64,000 nt of DNA, taken from Glaciecola sp. 33A. Lineage in GTDB: Bacteria; Pseudomonadota; Gammaproteobacteria; Enterobacterales; Alteromonadaceae. Positions 20,265 through 30,784 of this stretch are shown piece after piece. The stretch is from the NCBI RefSeq assembly GCF_002836745.1, contig NZ_PJAR01000036.1, forward strand, positions 62,001-126,000. Reading direction: 5' to 3'. The translations under genes and the position numbers were made by a program. Positions within the stretch are counted from its first letter, which is position 1; each line of letters begins with the position of its first letter. The notes under the pieces were generated by a model that was not told where the DNA came from, searched no databases, and worked only from the letters and a program-made list of their open reading frames with translations.

Positions 20265-20715
20265 TAGTATTTCTACCTGTTGCAGAGTTTAGATGAATAA
20301 GAAGTTTCATTCATTTCATACTCTAGTAACGGTGAACAAGAAAAGTGTGACATTCTTTTAGCCACCTATGCTGCAGAATCATGCGATGATAGAAGGTATG
20401 CGACATTAATACTGGGTTAGCTAATTTGGTATCCTAATCAAGATACCATTCAACGTTTATAGGTGCCTTTTTTCCTTTCTATAGTCATCAATAACGTATA
20501 AAAGTTCAACGCCAATAGTAATCTGTTCTAATCAGAGTGTTAGAACAATAAACCACGTCTGTGAAATATGCAGTATGGCTTGATTTCGTTGATGCTTAAA
20601 TAATTGACTGATTGTTGAATTAGCTTGATGACAAAGGAAACAATTTGAATAATATACTTGCAGAGAATGGACTACAGCAACCCACTTGGAAATCGGCAAA
20701 ACAGCGTTCAAGGGA
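20265..20715. other. Intergenic stretch without a supported gene
   Basis: 451 bp between the hydrolase start and tRNA-Val. Two small inverted repeats are visible: TGGTATC / GATACCA at 20427-20448 and GTTCTAA / TTAGAAC at 20525-20546. Neither has a T tract. A frame opening at 20645 behind an AAAGGA site runs through the tRNA and is not credible as a gene. Confidence 0.5.
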
Positions 20716-20792
<77 letters not shown>

Positions 20793-20812
20793 AATGCAAT
20801 TAAGCGGAGCGC

Positions 20813-20841
20813 ATAATAACGATGCATATAAAAATGCGCAA
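20813..20841 (-). promoter_or_regulatory. tRNA-Val promoter with GC-rich discriminator
   Basis: Minus-strand TTGCGC (20836-20841), a 17-bp spacer and TATTAT (20813-20818), then GCGCTCCGC. A GC-rich discriminator is typical of stable-RNA promoters under stringent control. Confidence 0.65.
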
Positions 20842-21025
20842 GCGCTTTTTTTAAATATTTCGCTTTAAGACCATAGAAACCTCAGCTATTTTAAATTTAT
20901 AAAGCATCCAAGAACTTATGTTACTTCTTCAGCCACTGGGTAGCCAGTTCATATTAGACGACGTCGGTATCTGCTTCTCTTTACTTTCAAGTGATCTTTC
21001 AAGTGATTATGAGCCTTAGCCGAGC

Positions 21026-22129
21026 TTACGATCGAGATTTTCGGTGTAAATCTATTGGTTTGATTTTTGCCATGATATCGTCGTTTTGTAAGTGGTGTAA
21101 AAACGCGTCTGCAAGGCGATCAGATTGCTTAATTGTCTCAAGCCAATAGGTAATCCTTTGCTGCGCCTCCATCTCCTCAAAATCTTTTCTATCTGGAATT
21201 TTAGAGTATGGCAATTTAGCAATAAATTCTTGACTGGGTACTAACATAACCACATTTTCATAACTGCTCTGATGGCATTGCCTACCCGGCACATTTTTAT
21301 CAAACCATCCTGGTGTCGGCGTAGCGTAAAAATGAGGGTAGAGCACCAGTTCAGACTGCTTAAAAGCAAGGTCAAAGTGATAGTCAATAATGCCACCATC
21401 TCGATAAATACCGGGCTTTGCATTAGGTATATCTTTTATCCCTTCCAAAACAATTGGGATTGAGCCTGATGCCATTAGCGCTAGTACATAATTTTCTTTA
21501 TCAAGTGCATAGTAGTCTGTCGGGAAATCATAGGGGTCTATAAACAAGTCTTTTTTGGGTCTTGCTGAAAAAACGGCGCGCGAAAACTGACTTGCAATAG
21601 ATTTTCTCTTCATCATGTTTTTAGCAGCAGCCACCGATAAACCTAAAATTTGCGACAGTTTTTTTTCAGAACCAACAAGACCATGACAATGCTGAACAAA
21701 AAAATGCACGTTCTTTTTGTTTGAATATAGCGCCTCACAAATACCGGTTTCACCGAGCATTGCATGCAATAAATCGTAGCCCTTGAGCGTAATTTCTTTG
21801 GCATCCGGTTTTGCAGAATAAACAGTATTCGCATAATTCGTTGCTAAGCGGTCAATCGCTTCGGCGGGCCTATCTTGCGCTAAACAGGCCGCTCTAAAAG
21901 CCCCTGCTGAACTCCCCATAATATCTATGGGCGTTTTGTTGGCATCAAGAAATTCTGGGAAGATAATTTTATCTAAGCCTGCTAGTACGAACCATTTAGG
22001 ACCGCCGGAAGCCCCCAAAAAACCACCAAACAGTCCAGCATGAAACCCCTCTTCTTGAATTCGTTTGCGCGCAACGCTACCCGCATAAATATTAAGTAAA
22101 GACATGTATCCCTGATTCTTTTTGTTCAT
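21026..22129 (-). CDS. Patatin-like phospholipase family protein
   Basis: 367 residues. The patatin fold is shown by a glycine-rich oxyanion region (GGFLGASGGPKW, about 35-46), the nucleophile elbow GSSAG (Ser74) and the catalytic aspartate in YRDGGIIDYHF. Together these form the Ser-Asp dyad of lipid acyl hydrolases. No signal peptide is seen, so the enzyme is probably cytoplasmic. Met9 is an alternative start, since neither has a strong ribosome site. It stands alone next to tRNA-Val, divergent from the ACT-domain gene. Confidence 0.85.
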   Translation of the reverse strand: MNKKNQGYMSLLNIYAGSVARKRIQEEGFHAGLFGGFLGASGGPKWFVLAGLDKIIFPEFLDANKTPIDIMGSSAGAFRAACLAQDRPAEAIDRLATNYANTVYSAKPDAKEITLKGYDLLHAMLGETGICEALYSNKKNVHFFVQHCHGLVGSEKKLSQILGLSVAAAKNMMKRKSIASQFSRAVFSARPKKDLFIDPYDFPTDYYALDKENYVLALMASGSIPIVLEGIKDIPNAKPGIYRDGGIIDYHFDLAFKQSELVLYPHFYATPTPGWFDKNVPGRQCHQSSYENVVMLVPSQEFIAKLPYSKIPDRKDFEEMEAQQRITYWLETIKQSDRLADAFLHHLQNDDIMAKIKPIDLHRKSRS

Positions 22130-22326
22130 TTTGTGCGAATAAAGGCCATAGTTTGCGCTAAAACTAACCGTAAATACAGACCTGCAGGACTATTTTTAAA
22201 TATTAATAAACTAAGTGCACGTAATATAGCCAATTACTATTTACTATTTAAAACATGGCGTTATACACTTAGGCATAAGTCGCACACAAGGTTATCCACA
22301 ACTTCGGTGGATAAGAGGGAATAACA

Positions 22327-22710
22327 TTGGCAAAACAAACACTTTCAGTTCTTGACTCTACTTTTACCATTCATTCTTTGAGTGAAGAACAGGCAATTCC
22401 GGCAGCCGTTCTTAGTAGTGATTTTTATTTTATCGGCAAAACACATGATGAATTGTCGCTCGTGGTAAAAGAGGATATCGTTATTGACGCTATCGAGTCT
22501 GATTATGATTGGCGGGCACTTGAAGTGCTCGGTCCCTTGAATCTATCAATGGTCGGCATAATGGCTCAGATTAGTGCGGTTCTAGCCGCTGCTAAAATTA
22601 GTATTTTTGTTGTTTCAACGTTCGAAACAGACTACTTTTTGGTAAAATCAGAAACGCTATCAAAAGCCGTAGCCGCATTAAAGAAAGCTCGGTATGACGT
22701 AATACAATAA
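22327..22710 (+). CDS. ACT domain-containing protein
   Basis: 127 residues opening with TTG (GAGGG upstream), giving MAKQTLSVLD. The second half is an ACT-like small-molecule-binding fold, as in CASTOR-type ACT proteins: LNLSMVGIMAQISAVLAAAK, then ISIFVVSTFETDYFLV and a C-terminal AVAALKKARYDV helix. These proteins often sense amino acids. It lies 49 nt upstream of the yffB-like gene and dapE, so a link to amino-acid metabolism is possible but inferred. Confidence 0.8.
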   Translation: MAKQTLSVLDSTFTIHSLSEEQAIPAAVLSSDFYFIGKTHDELSLVVKEDIVIDAIESDYDWRALEVLGPLNLSMVGIMAQISAVLAAAKISIFVVSTFETDYFLVKSETLSKAVAALKKARYDVIQ

Positions 22711-22759
22711 GCAATTTACGTCATATTGATAAACACACGAATATGAAGGATACAAAAAA

Positions 22760-23104
22760 GTGACAACGCTATATGGCATATCTAACTGTGACACAATAAA
22801 AAACGCAAAGAAGTGGCTTGAATCTAATCAAATAGATTATCAATTTCATGATTATAGAAAGGATGGTCTTGACCAACAGTGGTTAATCAACACTGAAGCC
22901 AAGGTCGGTTGGGAAAATATGTTAAATAAACGTGGGACCACTTTTCGTAAATTATCCGAGGAACAAAAAGACAATATCGATAGGGAGGCAGCACTCGCAC
23001 TTATGTTTGAACTTCCAGCCATGATAAAGCGCCCTATTTTGCATACCCAAAACAGTTATTTTGTTGGATTTAATGCCGACAATTACAGCAAGGTGTTTGC
23101 CTGA
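22760..23104 (+). CDS. yffB: ArsC/Spx-family reductase-like protein (YffB)
   Basis: 114 residues from a GTG with AAGGA 9 nt upstream. It starts [20 protein letters not shown], the thioredoxin-fold ArsC family pattern with a single Cys in NCDT. It matches YffB, a glutathione-dependent thiol-reductase-like protein that lies next to dapE in many gammaproteobacteria. True arsenate reduction is not expected for this subgroup. Its TGA overlaps the dapE ATG by one base, so the two are translationally coupled. Confidence 0.9.
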   Translation: MTTLYGISNCDTIKNAKKWLESNQIDYQFHDYRKDGLDQQWLINTEAKVGWENMLNKRGTTFRKLSEEQKDNIDREAALALMFELPAMIKRPILHTQNSYFVGFNADNYSKVFA

Positions 23105-24231
23105 TGCGTGATGTAATTAAAACAACCATCGATTTAGTATCGCGCCAATCAGTAACGCCACATGACGAAGGCTGCCAAGGTTATATGGATGCCATTCTAT
23201 CTCCTCTTGGCTTTACAAATGAATCTATGGTTTTCGAAGATACGACTAATATGTGGTCACGCAAAGGCAATACTAAGCCAGTTTTTTGCTTTGCTGGGCA
23301 TACAGATGTTGTACCAACAGGTCCCGCAACGAAGTGGAAATATCCTCCGTTTGAGCCGACCATCGATAGTGGTTTTATTTACGGTCGAGGCACTGCCGAT
23401 ATGAAAGGCAGTTTAGCCGCAATGCTTTGCGCTACTGAGCGCTTTGTAAGCGATTATCCAGACCATAAAGGGTCAATTGCATACCTCATTACCAGTGATG
23501 AAGAAGGTCCTTTTATCAATGGTACAACGAGAGTTATAGACACCTTAGAAGCGAGAAATGAAAAAATTGATTACTGTATTGTAGGTGAACCTTCAAGCAC
23601 GCTAAAAACCGGTGATACTATCAAGAATGGTCGTCGCGGCTCGTTAACTGGAGACCTCATAGTTATAGGTATACAAGGACATGTCGCCTACCCTCATTTG
23701 GTAAAAAACCCGATACACGCAATTTCGCCGGTGTTAACTGAGTTAGCATCCACAACATGGGATCAGGGTAACGATTCTTTCCCACCAACTAGCTTCCAAG
23801 TATCAAATATCAATGCAGGCACAGGCGCTGGCAATGTTGTGCCCGGGACAGTTGAAATCTGCTTTAACTTCCGATTTTCAACAGAAGTTACCGACCAACA
23901 ATTGATTGAGAGAGTCGTTGCCTTATTGATAAAGCACAGCATTGAGTATGAAATTAAATGGACGTTTAACGGACAACCGTTTTTAACACCCAGAGGCACA
24001 TTAATTGACGCTGTTGTTGATAGCATTAAAGAAGTAACTGGAATAGACACTGAGTTATCTACGGCTGGAGGCACTTCAGATGGGCGTTTTATTGCACCAA
24101 CGGGTGCACAAGTTATTGAATTAGGTCCTGAAAATGCAACCATTCATAAATTGAATGAATGCGTTAGCATTGAAAATATTAAGACCTTGGAAGACGTATA
24201 TTACGCAACATTGGTTCGTGTTTTAGCATGA
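23104..24231 (+). CDS. dapE: Succinyl-diaminopimelate desuccinylase
   Basis: 375 residues, normal for DapE, which cleaves N-succinyl-LL-diaminopimelate to LL-diaminopimelate and succinate in lysine and peptidoglycan synthesis. M20 metallopeptidase motifs are intact: His66 in [11 protein letters not shown], Asp99 in [10 protein letters not shown], the catalytic Glu in TSDEEGP, and the late [10 protein letters not shown] zinc-ligand His. The dimerisation domain lies in the middle (about 180-290). It overlaps yffB by 1 nt and the M15 peptidase gene by 4 nt. Confidence 0.97.
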   Translation: MRDVIKTTIDLVSRQSVTPHDEGCQGYMDAILSPLGFTNESMVFEDTTNMWSRKGNTKPVFCFAGHTDVVPTGPATKWKYPPFEPTIDSGFIYGRGTADMKGSLAAMLCATERFVSDYPDHKGSIAYLITSDEEGPFINGTTRVIDTLEARNEKIDYCIVGEPSSTLKTGDTIKNGRRGSLTGDLIVIGIQGHVAYPHLVKNPIHAISPVLTELASTTWDQGNDSFPPTSFQVSNINAGTGAGNVVPGTVEICFNFRFSTEVTDQQLIERVVALLIKHSIEYEIKWTFNGQPFLTPRGTLIDAVVDSIKEVTGIDTELSTAGGTSDGRFIAPTGAQVIELGPENATIHKLNECVSIENIKTLEDVYYATLVRVLA

Positions 24232-24905
24232 TTACAGTACAACAAATACTTGGCCTAAATGATCAGCATGTGGTTTACATTGATGATAAACATCAGTTAC
24301 AACCTGCCGTTATCAGTGCCTTTTTAAAAATGCAAGACGCCGCCAAGCTCGAAGGTCATGATTTACAGATCGTGAGCAGCTACCGTAGCTTTTCAAAACA
24401 AGCCAGTATTTGGAATAGAAAGTGGAAAGGCGAACTGAAATTGAACACCATCGATAGTAGAGTACTTGAGACGGCGTCACTGGACGACACACAAAAAATG
24501 CATGCCATCTTACTCTTCTCAGCGCTTCCCGGCGGCAGTCGCCACCATTGGGGCACTGACTTTGATGTATTTGACCGCAGCAAAGTTGATGCGTGTGGCG
24601 CTTCTTTTGAGCTTGTTCCGCAAGAATATGAGGACGATGGCCCATGTGCTGATTTAGCTAAATGGATACAACATCATGCGGCCAAATTTGACTTTGAGCG
24701 CCCTTATCCAGAATATGTTGGCGGCGTTGCGGCTGAACCTTGGCATTTGTCTTATAGCCCAATTGCGGCGGGCATTATTAGCTCATTTTCAGTTGAGTTA
24801 TTGCGTCAACAATTAATTGAATCAGATATCATGGGCTTGGACACTGTATTGTTACATCTCAATACTTTGTTTGAGCGTTACACTTTAAATAAAGGAATTA
24901 AATGA
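24228..24905 (+). CDS. M15 family D-alanyl-D-alanine carboxypeptidase-like peptidase
   Basis: 225 residues. VanY/M15 zinc peptidase signature: SSYRSF, then [13 protein letters not shown] (zinc His and Asp) and EPWHLSY (catalytic Glu/zinc His). Such enzymes trim the D-Ala ends of peptidoglycan precursors. No signal peptide is visible, so it is probably cytoplasmic or exported by another route. The start overlaps the dapE stop (ATGA), placing it in the same operon; both neighbours touch peptidoglycan building blocks. Confidence 0.88.
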   Translation: MITVQQILGLNDQHVVYIDDKHQLQPAVISAFLKMQDAAKLEGHDLQIVSSYRSFSKQASIWNRKWKGELKLNTIDSRVLETASLDDTQKMHAILLFSALPGGSRHHWGTDFDVFDRSKVDACGASFELVPQEYEDDGPCADLAKWIQHHAAKFDFERPYPEYVGGVAAEPWHLSYSPIAAGIISSFSVELLRQQLIESDIMGLDTVLLHLNTLFERYTLNKGIK

Positions 24906-25017
24906 GCATCTACGCTGGCTTAATGTTGCTGTCACCGTTGTTGCACTTTACCTCATTGTTAGTGTGACGGCAGCCTTACTCAACCTTAAGCGTTTCATTT
25001 TTCTGCATAGAATATGA
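24902..25017 (+). pseudogene. Frameshifted mini-membrane protein gene
   Basis: An ATG at 24902 overlaps the M15 stop (ATGA), like the other operon junctions here. In its own frame it stops after 21 residues. One frame over, from TGG at 24916 to TGA at 25017, lies a convincing membrane segment: WLNVAVTVVALYLIV, then SVTAALLNLKRFIFLHRI. Joining them needs a single-base insertion after MSIYA. The joined product would be a 38-residue one-helix protein. A sequencing error or programmed frameshift would also explain it. Confidence 0.45.
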
Positions 25018-25018
25018 A

Positions 25019-25036
25019 GGGTCGCAAAAGCGACCC
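25019..25036. terminator. Hairpin between dapE operon and HIT gene
   Basis: Perfect stem GGGTCGC / GCGACCC with an AAAA loop between convergent genes. No long T tract on either strand, so termination strength is uncertain. Confidence 0.5.
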
Positions 25037-25038
25037 AC

Positions 25039-25458
25039 CTAGATAACTTGCTGCTGCTTTAACAATTCACAAATCTTTTCACTCAACGCCACTTGTTTAT
25101 TCTGCTGATAACCTATCATAGGCTGACGCCCCCAAACTGGCGAAGGCCAAGCAATGTCGATTTTAAAGCGGCAAATGTGATGTACGTGCAGTTGCGAAAC
25201 GATGTTGCCAATAGCGGCTACATTTAGTTTGTCAGGACTAAAGCCGCTTTTTAAAGCTCTGCTGAGCATCCCAGATTCTTTCCATAACTCAGTTTGTTGC
25301 GCTTCATTCAGCGCTATAATTTCTGTTACATTATTGATTTCTGGAATTAACACGCACCAAATAAACTGCCGGTCATTTATCAACCGAACTTGAGAGAGAG
25401 ATAATTTACATACCCAGAAACTGTCACTCTGTAAACGTTTATCTAATTCAAAGGTCAC
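25039..25458 (-). CDS. HIT domain protein
   Basis: 139 residues. The histidine-triad region reads NIVSQLHVHHICRFKID, the Q-x-H-x-H form common in proteobacterial HIT proteins, followed by WPSPVWG. HIT proteins are nucleotide hydrolases or transferases; the substrate here is unknown. The start overlaps the end of astE by 11 nt, so both are on one message. Confidence 0.85.
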   Translation of the reverse strand: MTFELDKRLQSDSFWVCKLSLSQVRLINDRQFIWCVLIPEINNVTEIIALNEAQQTELWKESGMLSRALKSGFSPDKLNVAAIGNIVSQLHVHHICRFKIDIAWPSPVWGRQPMIGYQQNKQVALSEKICELLKQQQVI

Positions 25459-26500
25459 AAGGCACCACCGTTAATAAGGCTCGCTGACCTAATGCCACAT
25501 TCGAATTTGGAAAAACTACCGCTTCACCATCTTCAAGTGTTCGATATTCAATGTCACCATCGGTAGCTAATAACGTGCCTTTTTTAAAACCCGTAAAATT
25601 AGGAAGGTCGTCAGCAAAGTGCAACGCAAAATCAGTGGAGCGCTTATCAATAACCTGTTTAACATCATATATATGCATTGGACATTCTGAAAGCACGGGT
25701 AAAACAGGCTCTTGTTGAGTGATGAGTTGCGTCAACATATCAATCACATGAGTGAAGCTCTGCATGTTGTTTTCACCAAAAGGCTTGACCTTACCCAACT
25801 CCACAGTAAAACCATGCGTAAAGTAATTAAGCGAAGTGTAATAACTAAAAGTAGATGTAGGTGATTGCGAGAGAAGGATCGTATTGACTGCACAGGCCGA
25901 CAAAAACCGTAACTGTTGTTGGTTATATTCGTGTCCATGCAAATAGGGATAAACTGCGAATTTCTCGTTTTTTGACTCTCTTATCGCTGTATGTAAATCA
26001 TAATGAATACGCGTTGAAACTGCATGTGATGAGGGAGTGACAGAATCAGAATTAAAAAAACGCTTAACTTCACGCTTTATCTCTTGCGCGCGCAGTTGCT
26101 CCTGATTGTCGGTAGATAACGAATCATTAAATAATCTGTTTAGGTTTTCTTGAATAAATCGTTCGCCTATATTCATTGCAGGTAAATTACCAAATATGAA
26201 CATAACTCGATGTTTTGATTGAATTTTTTCGCATAGTAAGTCTTCGACTAATTTATCACAAATCTCAATTGGTGCGGTTTCATTGCCGTGAACACCTGAT
26301 GAGAGCAAAACTGTCTTTACTGCGCTTATATTTGCTGCGCTTATACTGGCTGCGCTTGTAAAAGGCGGCTCGAATGTGATGATGCCTGCACAACAAATTT
26401 CAACTTTTGTACCATTATTGAGCTGAAATTTCTGATTGTTTTGTAGAGACTCAGGTGAAAATCTTGAGCGCTCTAAGAAGCTAATTGGATTGGTTAACAT
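25448..26500 (-). CDS. astE: Succinylglutamate desuccinylase
   Basis: 350 residues, family length. AstE releases glutamate and succinate in the last step of the arginine succinyltransferase pathway. Zinc carboxypeptidase-like (M14/AstE) motifs: SSGVHGNETAPIE (His71, Glu74), NRLFND, YDLHTAIR (third zinc ligand) and GFTVELGKV (catalytic Glu). The other ast genes are not in this window. It heads a two-gene unit with the HIT gene. An Ala/Ile/Ser-rich insert (about 49-61) is unusual but away from the active site. Confidence 0.92.
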   Translation of the reverse strand: MLTNPISFLERSRFSPESLQNNQKFQLNNGTKVEICCAGIITFEPPFTSAASISAANISAVKTVLLSSGVHGNETAPIEICDKLVEDLLCEKIQSKHRVMFIFGNLPAMNIGERFIQENLNRLFNDSLSTDNQEQLRAQEIKREVKRFFNSDSVTPSSHAVSTRIHYDLHTAIRESKNEKFAVYPYLHGHEYNQQQLRFLSACAVNTILLSQSPTSTFSYYTSLNYFTHGFTVELGKVKPFGENNMQSFTHVIDMLTQLITQQEPVLPVLSECPMHIYDVKQVIDKRSTDFALHFADDLPNFTGFKKGTLLATDGDIEYRTLEDGEAVVFPNSNVALGQRALLTVVPCDL

Positions 26501-26541
26501 GTTTCTTAATTACGGTGATTAAACACCCCATAATGATAACA

Positions 26542-27939
26542 TTAACCCGCTGCTATTCGCACCTTATCTGCCAATAACTGTTCAAAATTTCCGATTTCAC
26601 AAAGCCTAATAAATGCGTCAAAATTGACTGCTGGTGAAAATAAGAATCCCTGTCCACTATAAATCCCTAACTCTTTTAGAATATTTAGTTGCTGAACGGT
26701 TTCTATGCCTTCGGCAACTACTTCACAGTTTTTAGCATCACAGATGAGTTTTGTTGCCTCAACGATCGCTTTATTGACCGGATTTTCTTCAAGTTCCATA
26801 ACAAATGTCTTGTCGATTTTAATGGCACTTAAATGCAAGTCACGAAGAAACGATAAGTTCGAATAACCTTTTCCAAAATCATCCATGGATACGTTTACAC
26901 CCATTAAACGTATTTCGTCTAATTGCCTTTTCACCATTAGAGAGTTAGAGAGTGCAACATCTTCAGTTAATTCAAGCTCAAGCATATTTGCCTGTATTTT
27001 ATGACGTTGGATTAGATCTGATAATAACTTTGGCAAACCGACATCATATAACTGGCTAGGTGACAAATTAATAGAAATAGAAATATTGATCCCGAGGCTG
27101 TTTAATTGCTCCACTCTGTTTAACGCACTTGATATTGTCCAATGCCCCAGCTCGTTCATCATATTGTACGATTCTGCAGCCTCAATGAGCGATCCCGGAA
27201 ACAAAATACCATCCAATGGATGATTCCATCTGAGCAAACATTCAGCGCCGATAATTTTGGTCGTTAATAAATTCACTTTCGGTTGAAAATAAAGTTCTAA
27301 TTCGTCATTGTTCATTGCACGGGTTAAGTCTGCTTTTAAAGCTAGACCTCTGCCTGTCACTGAATTTTCGTTGTCGTTTACAAAACTACAGTTCTGATGC
27401 TTATTATTTTTCGCTTGTTTTAACGCCGCTTCAGCCAAGGATATCAGTTTTGTTGCTGTCACATTCTTATGGGTGCGGCTTGCAATACCAACATTAAAAT
27501 CGGCAATGAACGCAGTCCCATTGGTATATAGAGGTGTTTTGAAATGTTCGATGAGGCGTTGAAACTTTGTTCGCATTACCGATTCACTTTGGTGCCCTTC
27601 AAACACTAAACCAAAAATATCACCACTGACCCGCCCTAGGATCAAATCTTGGCCGAATATCACATGAATACGGTTTACAATTTGCAGTAAAATCTCATCA
27701 CCGGCTTTGTGGTCGAAGGCAGAGGATACATCTGAAAACCGCATGACATCCACAAGCATTAGTGAAAAATAAGAATTTGAGTCTGCAATGCCTTCAATGA
27801 TATCGATAAAGTGATATCTGTTCGAAAGCGTGGACAAACTTTGGTGCTTTTTAATCATAAAAAACTGTTCGCCAAAAAAAGGTGAAAATAGATGCTGTTG
27901 AATTTGCATTGTTTGTTTACGATACAACAAAACAGTCAC
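26542..27939 (-). CDS. GGDEF/EAL domain protein, likely c-di-GMP phosphodiesterase
   Basis: 465 residues, soluble. Residues about 45-195 form a GGDEF domain whose active site is degenerate (RVSGDIFG in place of GGDEF), so cyclase activity is unlikely. Residues about 205-450 form an EAL domain with the usual catalytic set: GAECLLRW (ECL for EAL), INLSPSQL, ELTEDVAL, DDFGKGYSNL, IKIDKTFV and EVVAEGIET. It probably degrades cyclic di-GMP. Several in-frame ATG codons lie near the N-terminus (for example MIKKHQ), so the exact start is uncertain. Confidence 0.88.
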   Translation of the reverse strand: MTVLLYRKQTMQIQQHLFSPFFGEQFFMIKKHQSLSTLSNRYHFIDIIEGIADSNSYFSLMLVDVMRFSDVSSAFDHKAGDEILLQIVNRIHVIFGQDLILGRVSGDIFGLVFEGHQSESVMRTKFQRLIEHFKTPLYTNGTAFIADFNVGIASRTHKNVTATKLISLAEAALKQAKNNKHQNCSFVNDNENSVTGRGLALKADLTRAMNNDELELYFQPKVNLLTTKIIGAECLLRWNHPLDGILFPGSLIEAAESYNMMNELGHWTISSALNRVEQLNSLGINISISINLSPSQLYDVGLPKLLSDLIQRHKIQANMLELELTEDVALSNSLMVKRQLDEIRLMGVNVSMDDFGKGYSNLSFLRDLHLSAIKIDKTFVMELEENPVNKAIVEATKLICDAKNCEVVAEGIETVQQLNILKELGIYSGQGFLFSPAVNFDAFIRLCEIGNFEQLLADKVRIAAG

Positions 27940-27957
27940 TATGATAAACCTTTCATT

Positions 27958-27990
27958 ACAAAAGCCAACAAGAACTTGGCTTTTGTTATC
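27958..27990 (-). terminator. glgP terminator
   Basis: 11-bp perfect stem ACAAAAGCCAA / TTGGCTTTTGT with a 7-nt loop, 22 nt after the glgP stop. It is also followed by a T-rich stretch in the minus direction. Confidence 0.8.
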
Positions 27991-28008
27991 CAGTAAACAC
28001 TTTTTTAC

Positions 28009-30591
28009 TTATTCAACGGTGCAAGGACTTAATTTCCAAATTCGTTCTACGTAATCAGCAATCGAGCGATCTGATGTAAACTTACCCATTTTCGCTGTAT
28101 TCAGAATAGCCATTTTAGCCCATCTGGGCTTGTCTCTATATGCCATATCTAGGGCTTTATTGGCTTCGCTATACGACTCGTAATCAGCTAAACACATATA
28201 GGGATCGCCACCTGACAACATACTGTTTTTCAATGAAGAAAGAGCACCTGGGTGGCCTGGTGTAAAGTGGTCGGTGTCTAACCAATCTAATACTGCCTTT
28301 ACTTCATTATTTTGATAATAAATATCAAATGGGTTGTACCCTTTTCTCGACAGTTCACTTACTTCGTCCACAGTCATACCAAAAATAAAGATATTGTCAT
28401 CTCCAACTTCTTCAGCAATTTCTATATTCGCACCATCCAATGTGCCTATAGTAACGGCGCCATTCAGCGCCAACTTCATATTTCCCGTACCTGAGGCTTC
28501 TTTACCTGCCGTTGATATCTGCTGCGATACATCGGCTGCTGGTATCATTTTTTCTGCAAGCGACACACGATAGTTTGGTAAAAATACGACCTTAATTTTA
28601 TGATTTACTCGTGGATCGTTATTTATTTTGTCAGCGACTTTATTAATCGCAAAGATAATATCCTTAGCTAAGGTATAGCCAGGAGCTGCTTTTGCACCAA
28701 AAATGAAAACCCGAGGATGCATATCGTAACTGGGATCCTGCAACAACCTTTTATACAAGGCCAGAATATGTATTAAGTTTAAATGTTGACGCTTATACTC
28801 GTGTAAACGTTTAATTTGAATATCAAAAATAGCTTTCGTATCAACACTGATACCGGTCAGATGTTTTATCTCGGCAGCCAATGCTTCTTTATTTTTTTGT
28901 TTTACTTTCATAAACTGATTCTGGAAGGTCGTATTGTCAGCGAAGTCTGAAAGCTTGTTTAAGCGGGTTAAGTCAGACGGCCAATCGTTTCCAATTTTCT
29001 TTCCAATAAGTTCGGATAATAAAGGGTTGCATGCCTTTAACCAGCGACGAGGCGTAATGCCATTGGTTACGTTTGTTAACTTGCCAGGCCAAAGTGCTTC
29101 AAACTCAGGAAACAGATTCTGTTTAACTAATTTCGAATGAATTTCGGCTACACCATTCACGGCAAATGAGCCAATAACAGAAAGATTCCCCATTCGTACC
29201 ATTTTTTCTGTGCTTTCTTCGATAATAGAAAGTTTGGCTTTTATCACATTATTACCAGGCCATTTTTTTTCAACGAGTGAAAGAAAACGATGATTGATCT
29301 CATAAATAATTTCTATGTGCCTTGGTAAGATTTTTTCAATCATTCTTACTGGCCATCTTTCTAACGCTTCAGGCAGCAAGGTATGATTTGTGTAGGCGAA
29401 TGTTTTGGTACAAATACCCCACGCGGTGTCCCAATCTAGTTCTACCCTATCAACCAGTATTCTCATCAGTTCTGGAATGGCAATAGCAGGGTGGGTATCA
29501 TTGAGTTGAATAACAACCTGCTCAGAAAACCTGCTCCAATCATCCCCATGAGCCCGTTTATAGCGACGAATAATATCCTTCAATGAGCAAGCACAAAAGA
29601 AATACTGCTGAATTAAACGCAGTTCTTTACCCGCTCTAGTTTCATCATTTGGATACAATACTTTTGAAATAGTCTCGGCTTGTATATTTTCTCGCTGAGC
29701 ATCAACATAACCACCGGAATTAAATACATCCCAATTGAAATAATCAGACGACTCACTTTGCCACAAACGCAGTACGTTGACTGTTTTTGCACCGTAACCT
29801 ACGATTGGAATATCCCAAGGAACGCCTTTGACTATGTTACCAGGGTGCCATTCCTTTTTAACCCGACCGTTTGCTCCATATTTGGTTTCAACATAACCAA
29901 ATAGAGGTACTTCCTGAATTGATTCAGGGCGGCATATTTCCCACGGATTTCCGTAATGTCTCCAACTGTCAGGTCGCTCAATTTGTGCTCCATTTTTTAT
30001 CTCTTGACGAAATAAACCATGCTCGTAATGAATTCCATAACCAATCGCAGGTAAATCCATGGTCGCCAACGAATCAAGAAAACAAGCGGCAAGACGACCT
30101 AAACCCCCATTACCTAAGGCCATATCTGGTTCTTCTTCAAGTACGTCGGTTAGTTCAACCCCTAACTCCTTTAAAGCCGCATCTGCTGTTTCAAACAGAT
30201 TAAAATTGTGCATGTTGTTAGAGAGTAAACGGCCCATTAAGAATTCAGCAGAAAAATAATGAACCGCGCGCGTATCATTTATATAATGTGTTTTTTGGGT
30301 TGTACGCAGGCGCTCTAATACAAGCTCTTGCATTGCTGCACTTGTGGCTTTCCACCATGCATGATTGTTTGCTTTATTTTCATCAGTTCCGAGTGTTGAA
30401 TGCAAATGTTTCACAATCGACTGTTTGATTTGCGCTTTCGAATAGGTAACTGAAGAGGTATCAGCAGATTTGGCTTTTGTTGATTTTCTTGCTGTTTCTT
30501 TAGCAGTTGATGCTTTCACAGGAGCAGCGTTTGCAGTTTTTTTTGCAGATGCTTGTACAGATGAACCTTTGGCTGTTTTGGAATTTGCCAT
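28009..30591 (-). CDS. glgP: Glycogen/alpha-glucan phosphorylase with a basic N-terminal tail
   Basis: 860 residues. It releases glucose-1-phosphate from glycogen using pyridoxal phosphate. The cofactor site [15 protein letters not shown] is intact, with Lys706 as the PLP lysine. Family blocks such as [26 protein letters not shown] and [10 protein letters not shown] are present. The first ~47 residues are an extra low-complexity tail of Ala, Lys, Thr and Ser ([19 protein letters not shown]-like), resembling histone H1 or PHA-protein tails and absent from E. coli GlgP. It lies upstream of its own terminator and downstream of pgm, which uses its product. Confidence 0.96.
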   Translation of the reverse strand: MANSKTAKGSSVQASAKKTANAAPVKASTAKETARKSTKAKSADTSSVTYSKAQIKQSIVKHLHSTLGTDENKANNHAWWKATSAAMQELVLERLRTTQKTHYINDTRAVHYFSAEFLMGRLLSNNMHNFNLFETADAALKELGVELTDVLEEEPDMALGNGGLGRLAACFLDSLATMDLPAIGYGIHYEHGLFRQEIKNGAQIERPDSWRHYGNPWEICRPESIQEVPLFGYVETKYGANGRVKKEWHPGNIVKGVPWDIPIVGYGAKTVNVLRLWQSESSDYFNWDVFNSGGYVDAQRENIQAETISKVLYPNDETRAGKELRLIQQYFFCACSLKDIIRRYKRAHGDDWSRFSEQVVIQLNDTHPAIAIPELMRILVDRVELDWDTAWGICTKTFAYTNHTLLPEALERWPVRMIEKILPRHIEIIYEINHRFLSLVEKKWPGNNVIKAKLSIIEESTEKMVRMGNLSVIGSFAVNGVAEIHSKLVKQNLFPEFEALWPGKLTNVTNGITPRRWLKACNPLLSELIGKKIGNDWPSDLTRLNKLSDFADNTTFQNQFMKVKQKNKEALAAEIKHLTGISVDTKAIFDIQIKRLHEYKRQHLNLIHILALYKRLLQDPSYDMHPRVFIFGAKAAPGYTLAKDIIFAINKVADKINNDPRVNHKIKVVFLPNYRVSLAEKMIPAADVSQQISTAGKEASGTGNMKLALNGAVTIGTLDGANIEIAEEVGDDNIFIFGMTVDEVSELSRKGYNPFDIYYQNNEVKAVLDWLDTDHFTPGHPGALSSLKNSMLSGGDPYMCLADYESYSEANKALDMAYRDKPRWAKMAILNTAKMGKFTSDRSIADYVERIWKLSPCTVE

Positions 30592-30784
30592 TATTTTATC
30601 TCTCTTATTGAAAATAACTACTTGTAATTTTATTACAAGTACTGAAATAAAACCATTTAATTTTGATGGAAACGCGGGAAAATTGTTAATAAAATGTAAA
30701 TTTATTAGGCGTTATAACTGAAATGCTATCATTTATGAAATAAATTTACACTTAATTAACAATAAAAACGACAATTAATAACAA

